Positions 1 to 6,029 of a stretch of 10,159 bases of DNA are shown piece by piece. Positions within the stretch are counted from its first letter, which is position 1. Every line of letters begins with the position of its first letter. The notes below the pieces were generated by a model. The model was not told where the DNA came from. It saw only the letters and a program-made list of their open reading frames with translations, and made no database searches. The stretch lies in NCBI GenBank assembly GCA_947628355.1, contig CANQZO010000057.1, positions 1-10,159 on the forward strand, in the 5' to 3' direction. A program made the translations under genes and the position numbers. Source of the stretch: Candidatus Gastranaerophilales bacterium (GTDB lineage Bacteria > Cyanobacteriota > Vampirovibrionia > Gastranaerophilales > Gastranaerophilaceae).

Positions 1-1
1 G

Positions 2-616
2 CACAGTTTTGGTAAAGATATTCGTCAAACAATATACGGTATCAGAAGCGGAAAACATGAATATAAAACGGGCATTCCGGATAACATGACAAAGCAGGAA
101 TACATTGAATGGGCGCTTGAAGATATTTTAGAACCGCTTGATGATAATACGGATATTATTGTTTCTTGGCTTATAGGTTCTAAAGACTGCAGATGCCCCA
201 TTACAAAACAAATAAATGACGCATTGGTAAAATTAATAAATCGTTATGATTTTGTAATTTTTGACTGTGAATTTGATTTAAAATATCTTTATCAGCTGGT
301 AGATATACCGATTAATGTTACACTGGTAGTTGCAAGACCTAATGAGGCTTCCATTCATCTTGCAAAACGAATTGAAGAATACAGTGCTAAGTATGCGGCA
401 GGCGAACAGCTTGGTGTTATATTAAATAAAGTTAATAAGCAGGAAATCGAGCCTTTGCTTGAGCTTTTAAATAAATATGATTTAACTACTTTAGGTACAA
501 TACCAAAAGATGACGGGTTAAAATTAAACCGAATTTCAAAAGAATCAAAGGTTGTTCAAAGCGCACTCGAACAGCTGTATTACAGATTAAATATCCCGAG
601 AGGCGAGGAAGTATAA
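2..616 (+). CDS. cooC: CooC-like nickel-insertion/maturation ATPase (5' end missing)
   Basis: The frame is open to the window edge, so the gene is truncated upstream. The ATG at 86 has no Shine-Dalgarno site and lies inside the family's conserved region, so it is not the true start. About 204 residues are visible; CooC proteins are about 250, so the missing part should be the N-terminal P-loop and switch I. Seen: a CRC pair (window residues 64-66) in the place where CooC has its metal-binding, dimer-forming CxC, followed by YDFVIFD, which matches the family's hydrophobic strand ending in Asp, then LVVARP, and VILNKV, the usual NTPase base-recognition strand. In this MinD/ParA-like family, CooC dimers use ATP to load nickel into carbon monoxide dehydrogenase in the cytoplasm. 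The usual DNEAG after the strand reads DCEFD, so this is a divergent member. It could instead be another MinD-like ATPase. It overlaps folD by one base (TAATG), so the two are probably translationally coupled. Confidence 0.68.
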   Translation, partial: HSFGKDIRQTIYGIRSGKHEYKTGIPDNMTKQEYIEWALEDILEPLDDNTDIIVSWLIGSKDCRCPITKQINDALVKLINRYDFVIFDCEFDLKYLYQLVDIPINVTLVVARPNEASIHLAKRIEEYSAKYAAGEQLGVILNKVNKQEIEPLLELLNKYDLTTLGTIPKDDGLKLNRISKESKVVQSALEQLYYRLNIPRGEEV

Positions 617-1458
617 TGACAGTTATTCTTGACGGCAGATTACTTGCGGATAAAATAACACAAAATCTTAAAGAAAAGACTTCTTCTTTAAAGATAAAAC
701 CAAAACTTGCCGTAATTATTGCAGGTGATAATCCCGCTTCTTTAATATATGTAAAAAATAAACAAAAACGAGCTGAAGAAATCGGTTTTGAGTCATTAGT
801 TCTGCCTATGCCTCAAGATGTTTCCGAGGAAAATCTGCTTGAAAATATTTATATTTTAAATGAAATGAAAGAGGTCAATGCTGTATTGGTACAGCTTCCT
901 CTGCCAAATCATATAAATAAATTTGATGTAATTGAAGCAATTGCGCCCGAAAAAGATGTTGATTGCTTTAGTTCAAGAAATGCAGGGAAATTGCTGTGCG
1001 GATATCAGCCTTATGTGCTTCCTTGCACGCCTAAAGGAATAATAAGACTCCTTGATAATTATAATATAGAATTAGAGGGCAGAAATGTACTTGTAATAGG
1101 CAGGTCAAATATAGTAGGTAAACCTCTTTCCGTTATGCTTCAAGCACGAAATGCCACGGTTACTGCTGCACACAGTAAAACTCGAAATTTAAAAGATATT
1201 GCATTAAATTCGGATATTATAATATCTGCTGCGGGATGTGCAAATCTTGTAACTGCGGATTTTGTTCGTGAGGGAGCAGTTATTGTTGATGTCGGAATTA
1301 ACCGCGTTAACGGAAAATTAACGGGTGATGTTGATTTTTCTAATGTATATCCGAAAGCCTCATATATAACACCTGTCCCGGGCGGAGTCGGACCGATGAC
1401 CATTGCTATGCTTATGGAAAATACTTTTGAACTTTATCAAATTCAAAATCAAATTTAA
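616..1458 (+). CDS. folD: Bifunctional methylene-THF dehydrogenase / methenyl-THF cyclohydrolase FolD
   Basis: FolD interconverts 5,10-methylene-THF, methenyl-THF and 10-formyl-THF in the cytoplasm, normally with NADP(H). The 280-residue length is normal. Visible signatures are AGDNPAS (36-42), YVKNK with the catalytic Tyr45 and Lys49, VQLPLP (92-97), KDVD (113-116), PCTPKG (136-141), the dinucleotide-binding GRSNIVGKP (162-170) and the C-terminal PVPGGVGPMT (253-262). The residue after the conserved Asp116 is Cys117 rather than the usual Gly, which is odd but probably tolerated. The start is well supported: GAGGAA lies five to six bases upstream, and the ATG shares its A with the stop of the CooC-like gene. 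Being next to a CooC-like gene, it may serve a one-carbon (Wood-Ljungdahl-type) pathway, but FolD is also a housekeeping enzyme, so the neighbourhood is only suggestive. Confidence 0.97.
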   Translation: MTVILDGRLLADKITQNLKEKTSSLKIKPKLAVIIAGDNPASLIYVKNKQKRAEEIGFESLVLPMPQDVSEENLLENIYILNEMKEVNAVLVQLPLPNHINKFDVIEAIAPEKDVDCFSSRNAGKLLCGYQPYVLPCTPKGIIRLLDNYNIELEGRNVLVIGRSNIVGKPLSVMLQARNATVTAAHSKTRNLKDIALNSDIIISAAGCANLVTADFVREGAVIVDVGINRVNGKLTGDVDFSNVYPKASYITPVPGGVGPMTIAMLMENTFELYQIQNQI

Positions 1459-1577
1459 TTAACAAGTTAACATTTCTTTATCAAATTAGCATAATTGTGT
1501 TTAAAAAACCGTAAAATCAGGCATATTTATTATAGTAGTTATGCGAGATTTATATCTTTGCGAAAGTCAGGAAAGCT

Positions 1578-1850
1578 ATGATTTTAGAGTACAAAGTAAA
1601 CGAATTACAAGTTCAAGCTGCATGGTTAAAGACTCTTTATGATTTAGTCGATGAATTAAACTGCAAATGCCAGACATTTATTGACGAATCTTATAACCGT
1701 TCAAATAAGAACTTTGACCGTATGCGTACCATAAAAATATATGGCTCTGATACGATGCTTGGCTGGTTTAAACTCCGTATGGAAAGATATTCTCACTTTA
1801 TTTTCAACTTTAACGAACAGCCCGACATCAAGAGCGATTTTGTAGATTAG
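1578..1850 (+). CDS. Small conserved-looking protein of unknown function (90 aa)
   Basis: I do not recognise this family. The 90-residue product has no signal peptide or membrane segment, so it is probably cytoplasmic. The first 40 residues look helical and contain a CKC pair (Cys29, Cys31). The second half is rich in aromatic and basic residues (RTIKIYGSDT, LGWFKLRMERYSHFIFNF) and may form beta strands. The reading frame is credible: AGGAAAG sits five bases before the ATG, codon use resembles the neighbours, and the stop is followed 30 bases later by a good terminator. The 119-base gap after folD contains AT-rich sequence with a possible -10 (TATAGT near 1531) but no matching -35, so the gene may be read from its own weak promoter or by read-through from folD. 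Function cannot be inferred. Confidence 0.75.
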   Translation: MILEYKVNELQVQAAWLKTLYDLVDELNCKCQTFIDESYNRSNKNFDRMRTIKIYGSDTMLGWFKLRMERYSHFIFNFNEQPDIKSDFVD

Positions 1851-1880
1851 TTGTTTTCGTTAATTAAGGTTAGAAAGGAA

Positions 1881-1914
1881 CTGCCGGAGCAATTCGGCAG
1901 ATTTTTTATTTTAA
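1881..1914 (+). terminator. Intrinsic terminator after the 90-aa gene
   Basis: CTGCCG (1881-1886) pairs perfectly with CGGCAG (1895-1900). A G-U and an A-U pair extend the stem to 8 bp closed by a GCAA (GNRA-type) tetraloop, and ATTTTTTATTTT follows. This is a strong rho-independent terminator for plus-strand transcripts. Its T-tract overlaps the stop codon of the convergent rfbA. Read on the minus strand, the same stem is followed only by TTCCTTTC, so it may stop rfb transcripts less efficiently. Confidence 0.88.
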
Positions 1915-2775
1915 TTGTCCGATGTATTGATAATAAGGATTATTCGGGTATTGTAAAGCGATTTTTTCTAAATCTTCCTTATGTATAAATTTCATTCTGT
2001 ATGCAACTTCTTCTAAGCAGGCAATTTTAATTCCCTGATTGTCTTCTATTGCTTTTATAAATTGTGATGCCTGCAAAAGTGAGGTATGTGTGCCTGTATC
2101 AAGCCACGCAAATCCTCTGTATAACAGTTCAACATTTACTTGATTATATTTTAAATATGTATTGTTTAAGTCTGTTATTTCAAGTTCTCCGCGCGCAGAC
2201 GGTTTTTGCGATTTTGCATATTCTATGACATTGTTGTCATAAAAATACAAGCCGGTTACTGCGTATTGAGATTTGGGCACTTTTGGTTTTTCTTCGATGG
2301 AAATGACTTTATTATCTTTGTCAAATTCAACAACGCCGAATCTTTGAGGGTCTTTAACCTGATATGCAAATAAAGTCGCCCCGCCGTTTTCTTCGGTGCG
2401 TCTTACGGTATCTTTCAACATTTTTGAAAATCTCGGCCCGTAAAAAATATTGTCGCCGAGTATTAATGCGGCATTATCATTGCCGATAAAGTTCTCGCCT
2501 AAGATAAATGCCTGAGCCAAACCCTCGGGCTTAGGCTGTTCTATGTATGAAAATTTGACTCCGAATCTGCTTCCCGAACCCAGTAATTTTTCAAAATTAG
2601 GTAAATCTTGCGGTGTGGATATTATTAATATATCTTTTATTCCTGCAAGCATTAAAACGGATATAGGGTAGTATATCATCGGTTTATCGTATATCGGCAT
2701 TAATTGCTTTGATACAGCTATTGTTGAGGGGTATAATCTTGTTCCTGCTCCGCCTGCAAGCACTATTCCTTTCAT
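1906..2775 (-). CDS. rfbA: Glucose-1-phosphate thymidylyltransferase RfbA/RmlA
   Basis: First enzyme of dTDP-L-rhamnose synthesis: glucose-1-phosphate + dTTP gives dTDP-glucose + PPi, in the cytoplasm. With the start chosen here it has 289 residues, the normal length. The nucleotide-binding signature LAGGAGTRLYPST (6-18), SKQLMPIYDKPMIYYP (22-37), LGDN (106-109, Mg-binding Asp), GELEITDLN (196-204) and WLDTGTH (224-230) are all intact. Start choice: an in-frame GTG six bases upstream would add Met-Arg, but GAGGTG just before the ATG at 2775 is a good Shine-Dalgarno site, and MKGIVLAGG is the family's usual N-terminus. This start also gives an ATGA overlap with the rfbD stop. It is the last gene of the rfbCBDA operon and converges on the plus-strand terminator. 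Confidence 0.97.
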   Translation of the reverse strand: MKGIVLAGGAGTRLYPSTIAVSKQLMPIYDKPMIYYPISVLMLAGIKDILIISTPQDLPNFEKLLGSGSRFGVKFSYIEQPKPEGLAQAFILGENFIGNDNAALILGDNIFYGPRFSKMLKDTVRRTEENGGATLFAYQVKDPQRFGVVEFDKDNKVISIEEKPKVPKSQYAVTGLYFYDNNVIEYAKSQKPSARGELEITDLNNTYLKYNQVNVELLYRGFAWLDTGTHTSLLQASQFIKAIEDNQGIKIACLEEVAYRMKFIHKEDLEKIALQYPNNPYYQYIGQLK

Positions 2776-3593
2776 TCGCACCTCAATTCCATATATTCTT
2801 TAAGCGCTGTTTCCCAGTTCCTGCATATTTTATTATTTTCCATAACACTATAAGCAGGTCTTTTTGCGGGTCTCGGAAATTCCTCGGTATTGCAAGGCTT
2901 TAAGTTAACACTCCAGCCCCCAAGTTCATATATTTTTTTTGCAAATCCGTACCAGCTTGTTTTCCCGCTTCCGCATACGTGATATATTCCGTAGGTCATT
3001 TGATTTTTTATTATATTTACTATGCCGTTTGCAAGCTCAATTGTCCACGTCGGGCAGCCTATCTGGTCATCAACCACTTTTACTTCTTCTTTATCTTTTA
3101 AACTTATCATCGTTTCAACAAAGTTTTTTCCGTGAATACCGTATAACCAGCTTGTCCTTGTAATATAATACTTTTCGTTTTTTTGTACTTCTTTTTCGCC
3201 TAAAAGTTTTGTTTTTCCGTATATATTTTGAGGGTTTGGAATATCCGAGGTCTGATATTTTTCTCTTTTAGTTCCGTCAAATACATAGTCTGTTGAAATG
3301 TAAAGAATTGTAATATCAAGTTCTTTGCAGGTCTGTGCTAAATTTTTAGTACCTGTTACATTAATTTTATGTGCGGTTTTCTCATCTTCTTCCGCTTTAT
3401 CCACATTGGTATATGCGGCAAGGTGGATTACATAATCGGGTTTAGTGCTTGAAAGAACCTTTTTTACATTTTCGGGATTTGTAATATCCAAGTTATCAAT
3501 GTCGGTTTCAATAACTTCATACCCCTCATCTTCAAGAATGGGGCATAAATCCTGCCCGAGCATTCCATTTGCACCAGTTACCAGTATTTTCAT
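2772..3593 (-). CDS. rfbD: dTDP-4-dehydrorhamnose reductase RfbD/RmlD
   Basis: Last step of the pathway: NAD(P)H-dependent reduction of dTDP-4-keto-L-rhamnose to dTDP-L-rhamnose. The 273-residue protein is a short-chain dehydrogenase/reductase of normal length. The Rossmann motif GANGMLG (7-13), HLAAYTNVD (57-65), STDYVFDG (100-107), catalytic Tyr125 and Lys129 (YGKTK) and the C-terminal RPAKRPAYS (241-249) are all present. GGGAG lies seven bases upstream of the start, inside the end of rfbB, and the two genes overlap by four bases. The stop overlaps the rfbA start in the same way, which points to coupled translation along the operon. Confidence 0.96.
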   Translation of the reverse strand: MKILVTGANGMLGQDLCPILEDEGYEVIETDIDNLDITNPENVKKVLSSTKPDYVIHLAAYTNVDKAEEDEKTAHKINVTGTKNLAQTCKELDITILYISTDYVFDGTKREKYQTSDIPNPQNIYGKTKLLGEKEVQKNEKYYITRTSWLYGIHGKNFVETMISLKDKEEVKVVDDQIGCPTWTIELANGIVNIIKNQMTYGIYHVCGSGKTSWYGFAKKIYELGGWSVNLKPCNTEEFPRPAKRPAYSVMENNKICRNWETALKEYMELRCE

Positions 3594-4573
3594 AATAAAG
3601 CTCCCGATATTTTTTCTTCAATATTTTTCATCCACTCTTGATTGTTTAAATACCAGTCTATCGTGAGTTTTATACCATCTTCAAACGTAACTGACGGACT
3701 CCAGCCTAATTCTTTTTGTATTTTATCATTGCTTATAGCGTAGCGTCTGTCATGTCCAAGTCTGTCTTTTACGTATTCAATAGAGCTTTCATCTTTACCC
3801 ATTGCGTTTAATATAAGTTTTGTTATTTCCATGTTTGTTTTTTCATTATGTCCGCCGACATTATAAACTTCGCCGATTTTTCCGCTGTGAAGCACCGTAT
3901 CTATTGCATTGCAATGATCATATACATACAGCCAATCGCGAACATTAAGTCCGTCCCCGTATACAGGTACTTTTTCACCCTTTAATAATTTTGAAATAAA
4001 GAACGGTATAAGTTTTTCGGGGTATTGATATGGTCCATAGTTGTTAGAACATCTTGTGATAAGTGTTGGAAGTTTATAAGTTTCATAGTAAGCTCTTACA
4101 AGCATATCTGCGCTTGCTTTTGAAGCAGAGTAAGGACTGTTTGGAGATAAAGGCGTTGTTTCATAAAAATATCCCGTTTTCCCTAAAGAACCGTATACTT
4201 CATCAGTTGAAACCTGCAAATATCTTTGTAACCCGAATTCTTTTGCACTTTGCAATAAATTTAAAGTACCTTTAACATTCGTTTCTATAAATATTTCGGG
4301 ACCTGTTATCGAACGGTCAACATGGCTTTCCGCAGCAAAATTTACTATACAATCGGCATCTGCCGTTAAATCTCTTACAAGTCTTTTATCGCATATATTT
4401 CCGTGTACAAATGTATAGTTTTTATTGTCTTTTATATCGTCAAGATTTTCTATATTGCCCGCATACGTTAAGGCATCAAGGTTTATTACTTTATAATCTT
4501 TATATTTATTAAGGATATGCCTAATAAAACAGCTTCCTATAAATCCCGCTCCGCCCGTAACTATAATTTTCAT
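3590..4573 (-). CDS. rfbB: dTDP-glucose 4,6-dehydratase RfbB/RmlB
   Basis: Second step of the pathway: NAD+-dependent conversion of dTDP-glucose to dTDP-4-keto-6-deoxyglucose. The 327-residue extended SDR has TGGAGFIGS (6-14) for NAD binding, FAAESHVDRSI (79-89), STDEVYG (122-128) with the Asp-Glu pair characteristic of dehydratases, catalytic Tyr148 and Lys152 (YSASK), SNNYGPYQ (176-183) and DRRYAI (275-280). All key residues are intact. The start lies three bases after the rfbC stop; its Shine-Dalgarno AAAGGA sits within the last codons of rfbC, six to seven bases upstream. Its product feeds RfbC and then RfbD, both encoded alongside. Confidence 0.97.
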   Translation of the reverse strand: MKIIVTGGAGFIGSCFIRHILNKYKDYKVINLDALTYAGNIENLDDIKDNKNYTFVHGNICDKRLVRDLTADADCIVNFAAESHVDRSITGPEIFIETNVKGTLNLLQSAKEFGLQRYLQVSTDEVYGSLGKTGYFYETTPLSPNSPYSASKASADMLVRAYYETYKLPTLITRCSNNYGPYQYPEKLIPFFISKLLKGEKVPVYGDGLNVRDWLYVYDHCNAIDTVLHSGKIGEVYNVGGHNEKTNMEITKLILNAMGKDESSIEYVKDRLGHDRRYAISNDKIQKELGWSPSVTFEDGIKLTIDWYLNNQEWMKNIEEKISGALL

Positions 4574-4576
4574 AAA

Positions 4577-5122
4577 TTAATCCTTTATATCTTTTAACCT
4601 TGGCTGATGTTTGTCTTTTTCGCTTAAAACAGGCTCAAAATCATTCCCCCAATTAACGTTTATATCAGGGTCATTCCATAAAATGCCTCTGTCATGCTCT
4701 TTTGAATATTCATTTGACGCTTTATAAAATAATTCCGCTTTATCGCTTAATACCCTAAACCCGTGAGCAAAACCCTCGGGAATAAACAGCATGTGTTTAT
4801 TTTCTGCTGACAGCTTTTCTCCGACCCATTTTCCGTATGTGTGCGAATTTTTTCTGATATCAACGGCAACATCATATATTTCACCCGCTATACAGCGGAC
4901 TAATTTAGCCTGTGCTTTTGGTTCCGCTTGATAGTGAAGTCCCCTTAAAACATTTTTTGACGATTTTGAATGGTTGTCTTGATTAAACTCAACCGTTATG
5001 CCGTTTTTATAGAACTCTGATTTTTTATATCCTTCAAGAAAAAATCCGCGTTCATCTTCAAATACTTTAGGAATTACAAGTATTACGTCGGGTATTGATA
5101 ATCTTTTAAATTCAAACGGCAT
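4577..5122 (-). CDS. rfbC: dTDP-4-dehydrorhamnose 3,5-epimerase RfbC/RmlC
   Basis: Third step of the pathway: double epimerisation of dTDP-4-keto-6-deoxyglucose to dTDP-4-keto-L-rhamnose. The 181-residue cupin has the family length. Seen are ERGFFLE (24-30), the RGLHYQ motif with catalytic His63 (60-65), VAVDIR (85-90), PEGFAHGF (115-122), a Tyr in the KASNEYS segment (Tyr139, probable active-site acid) and LWNDPDI (148-154). The start is set by AAGGAGA nine bases upstream. It is the first gene of a rfbC-rfbB-rfbD-rfbA unit, an order unlike the textbook rfbBDAC of enterobacteria. No glycosyltransferase is visible beside the operon, so the polymer that receives the rhamnose is unknown. Confidence 0.96.
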   Translation of the reverse strand: MPFEFKRLSIPDVILVIPKVFEDERGFFLEGYKKSEFYKNGITVEFNQDNHSKSSKNVLRGLHYQAEPKAQAKLVRCIAGEIYDVAVDIRKNSHTYGKWVGEKLSAENKHMLFIPEGFAHGFRVLSDKAELFYKASNEYSKEHDRGILWNDPDINVNWGNDFEPVLSEKDKHQPRLKDIKD

Positions 5123-5143
5123 TAATTCACGTCTCCTTTTGCA

Positions 5144-5152
5144 ATTATAGCA
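5144..5152 (-). promoter_or_regulatory. Extended -10 promoter for rfbCBDA
   Basis: On the minus strand TGCTATAAT occupies 5152 down to 5144: a perfect TATAAT preceded by the TG of an extended -10. A run of nine T lies just upstream (5160-5152). No good -35 is present at 16-18 bases, which is normal for extended -10 promoters. Initiation would fall about 15 bases before the rfbC Shine-Dalgarno. The T-run could also act as a weak stop for the preceding gene, but no hairpin is visible before it. Confidence 0.55.
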
Positions 5153-5174
5153 AAAAAAAACATTGTGAGCTATA

Positions 5175-5951
5175 TTACTTTATTTCAAACAAAATATTGG
5201 TAAACTCTATGTCGTCAAAATCTATTGAGGCCGTTTTATACAAATTTCTCCCCGTTTTTATTGTTATGTTATTCATAAAATTTTGTTTAACTAAATTTTT
5301 AGGGATTTTTATTTTTTGGTTATCGCCGTTTATTTTTATTTCAGAGATTTTATTACCGTTAAAAAATATTTCCGGAGGACTGGAGTATGCAGTTAATACT
5401 CTTGATTGACCTATTTTTTGAGCAAAAATCGAGTCAATGCCTATAATAGAACCTATTACAAGATAAAGTTCTTCGTCATTTTTTAAGGAGTTAATTTTTA
5501 CATCTTTAGAATAAAACGGACCCGATGAAGTCAAGCTGAAATCATCCGCATTTGCGCTTCTGCTTGAAAATGAGTTATCCCCTATATGAATCATATTAGT
5601 TTCCGCAATAATGTCATGAGGAGTTGTTTTTTCAATTCCTACTTGAATAGGGTGTTTAAAAGTATTATCCGATAATGTCATGGAATAAGGCTTATATCCT
5701 GATTTTTCAACTGACATTATGGTAGGCGATGTTATTTTGGTTTGAAGTTTAAATGTTCCGTCGTGTTTAGTTACGGTAGAATAATTTTTTGCGGGTATTT
5801 TAATTATTACGCCCTCTATAGGTGTATTTGTAGTTGAATCATATATTTGATTAGCGTTTTTTTGGGTTTCTTTGCTGACCTCGCCTGTAATTACCTTTGA
5901 ATTTGCGCATAATCCCAATATTAAAAATATTATTACTATAGTTTTTTTCAT
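5175..5951 (-). CDS. Secreted protein with carboxypeptidase-regulatory-like domain
   Basis: The 258-residue product starts with a clear Sec signal peptide: MKK, a hydrophobic core IVIIFLILGL (5-14), and a likely signal peptidase I site after ANS (16-18). Cys15 is not in a good lipobox, so a lipoprotein is unlikely. Residues about 38-95 resemble the carboxypeptidase-regulatory-like (transthyretin-type) beta-sandwich: TNTPIEGVIIKI, then KHDGTFKL, then SVEKSGYKPY. This fold usually serves in surface adhesion or as a scaffold. The remaining 150 residues are unrecognised; they contain IHIGDNSF near 121-128 and DFDDIEF near 244-250, a pattern reminiscent of carbohydrate-binding beta-sandwiches (inference only). 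The ATG at 5951 is preferred over an in-frame TTG nine bases upstream because GAGG sites precede it and MKK is a typical signal start. It lies between the rhamnose operon and a transglycosylase-domain gene, so a cell-envelope role is likely. Confidence 0.82.
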   Translation of the reverse strand: MKKTIVIIFLILGLCANSKVITGEVSKETQKNANQIYDSTTNTPIEGVIIKIPAKNYSTVTKHDGTFKLQTKITSPTIMSVEKSGYKPYSMTLSDNTFKHPIQVGIEKTTPHDIIAETNMIHIGDNSFSSRSANADDFSLTSSGPFYSKDVKINSLKNDEELYLVIGSIIGIDSIFAQKIGQSRVLTAYSSPPEIFFNGNKISEIKINGDNQKIKIPKNLVKQNFMNNITIKTGRNLYKTASIDFDDIEFTNILFEIK

Positions 5952-5957
5952 TATCCT

Positions 5958-5987
5958 CAAACCTCAGTTAAATTTTAATGAGGTTTG
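5958..5987 (-). promoter_or_regulatory. Inverted repeat in the 5' leader, covering a Shine-Dalgarno
   Basis: CAAACCTCA (5958-5966) and TGAGGTTTG (5979-5987) are perfect 9-base complements around a 12-base AT spacer; within the spacer TTAA/TTAA could extend the stem past one bulged G. On the minus-strand transcript the downstream arm reads UGAGGUUUG and ends seven bases before the ATG at 5951, so one GAGG is buried in the stem and a second one starts at its foot. It is not a terminator in either direction: eight A follow it on the plus strand and no U-tract follows it on the minus strand. It could be an RNA hairpin controlling translation or a dyad operator. Confidence 0.6.
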
Positions 5988-6029
5988 AAAAAAAATACTT
6001 CGGTAAGTAAGGTATAATTATTTTTTAAT

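Noticed and set aside
86..88. ATG at 86 as the start of the CooC-like gene
   Set aside because: The frame is open upstream to the window edge with family-like sequence (GKDIRQTIYGIRSG) and there is no ribosome binding site before this ATG.
1140..1403. Open frame of 87 codons on the minus strand inside folD
   Set aside because: Shadow of a strongly conserved gene; no ribosome binding site and no recognisable motif.
1456..1473. TTAAC-AA-GTTAA dyad just after folD as a terminator
   Set aside because: The two-base loop is too tight, the stem has one G-C pair, and no T-tract follows directly.
2709..3666. Several 64-74-codon plus-strand frames opposite rfbA, rfbD and rfbB
   Set aside because: Low-complexity, Phe/Leu/Ser-rich products typical of antisense reading of AT-rich genes; the minus-strand genes are unmistakable.
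6013..6018. Perfect TATAAT on the plus strand
   Set aside because: No plus-strand gene lies downstream and no -35 is visible; chance occurrence in an AT-rich gap.
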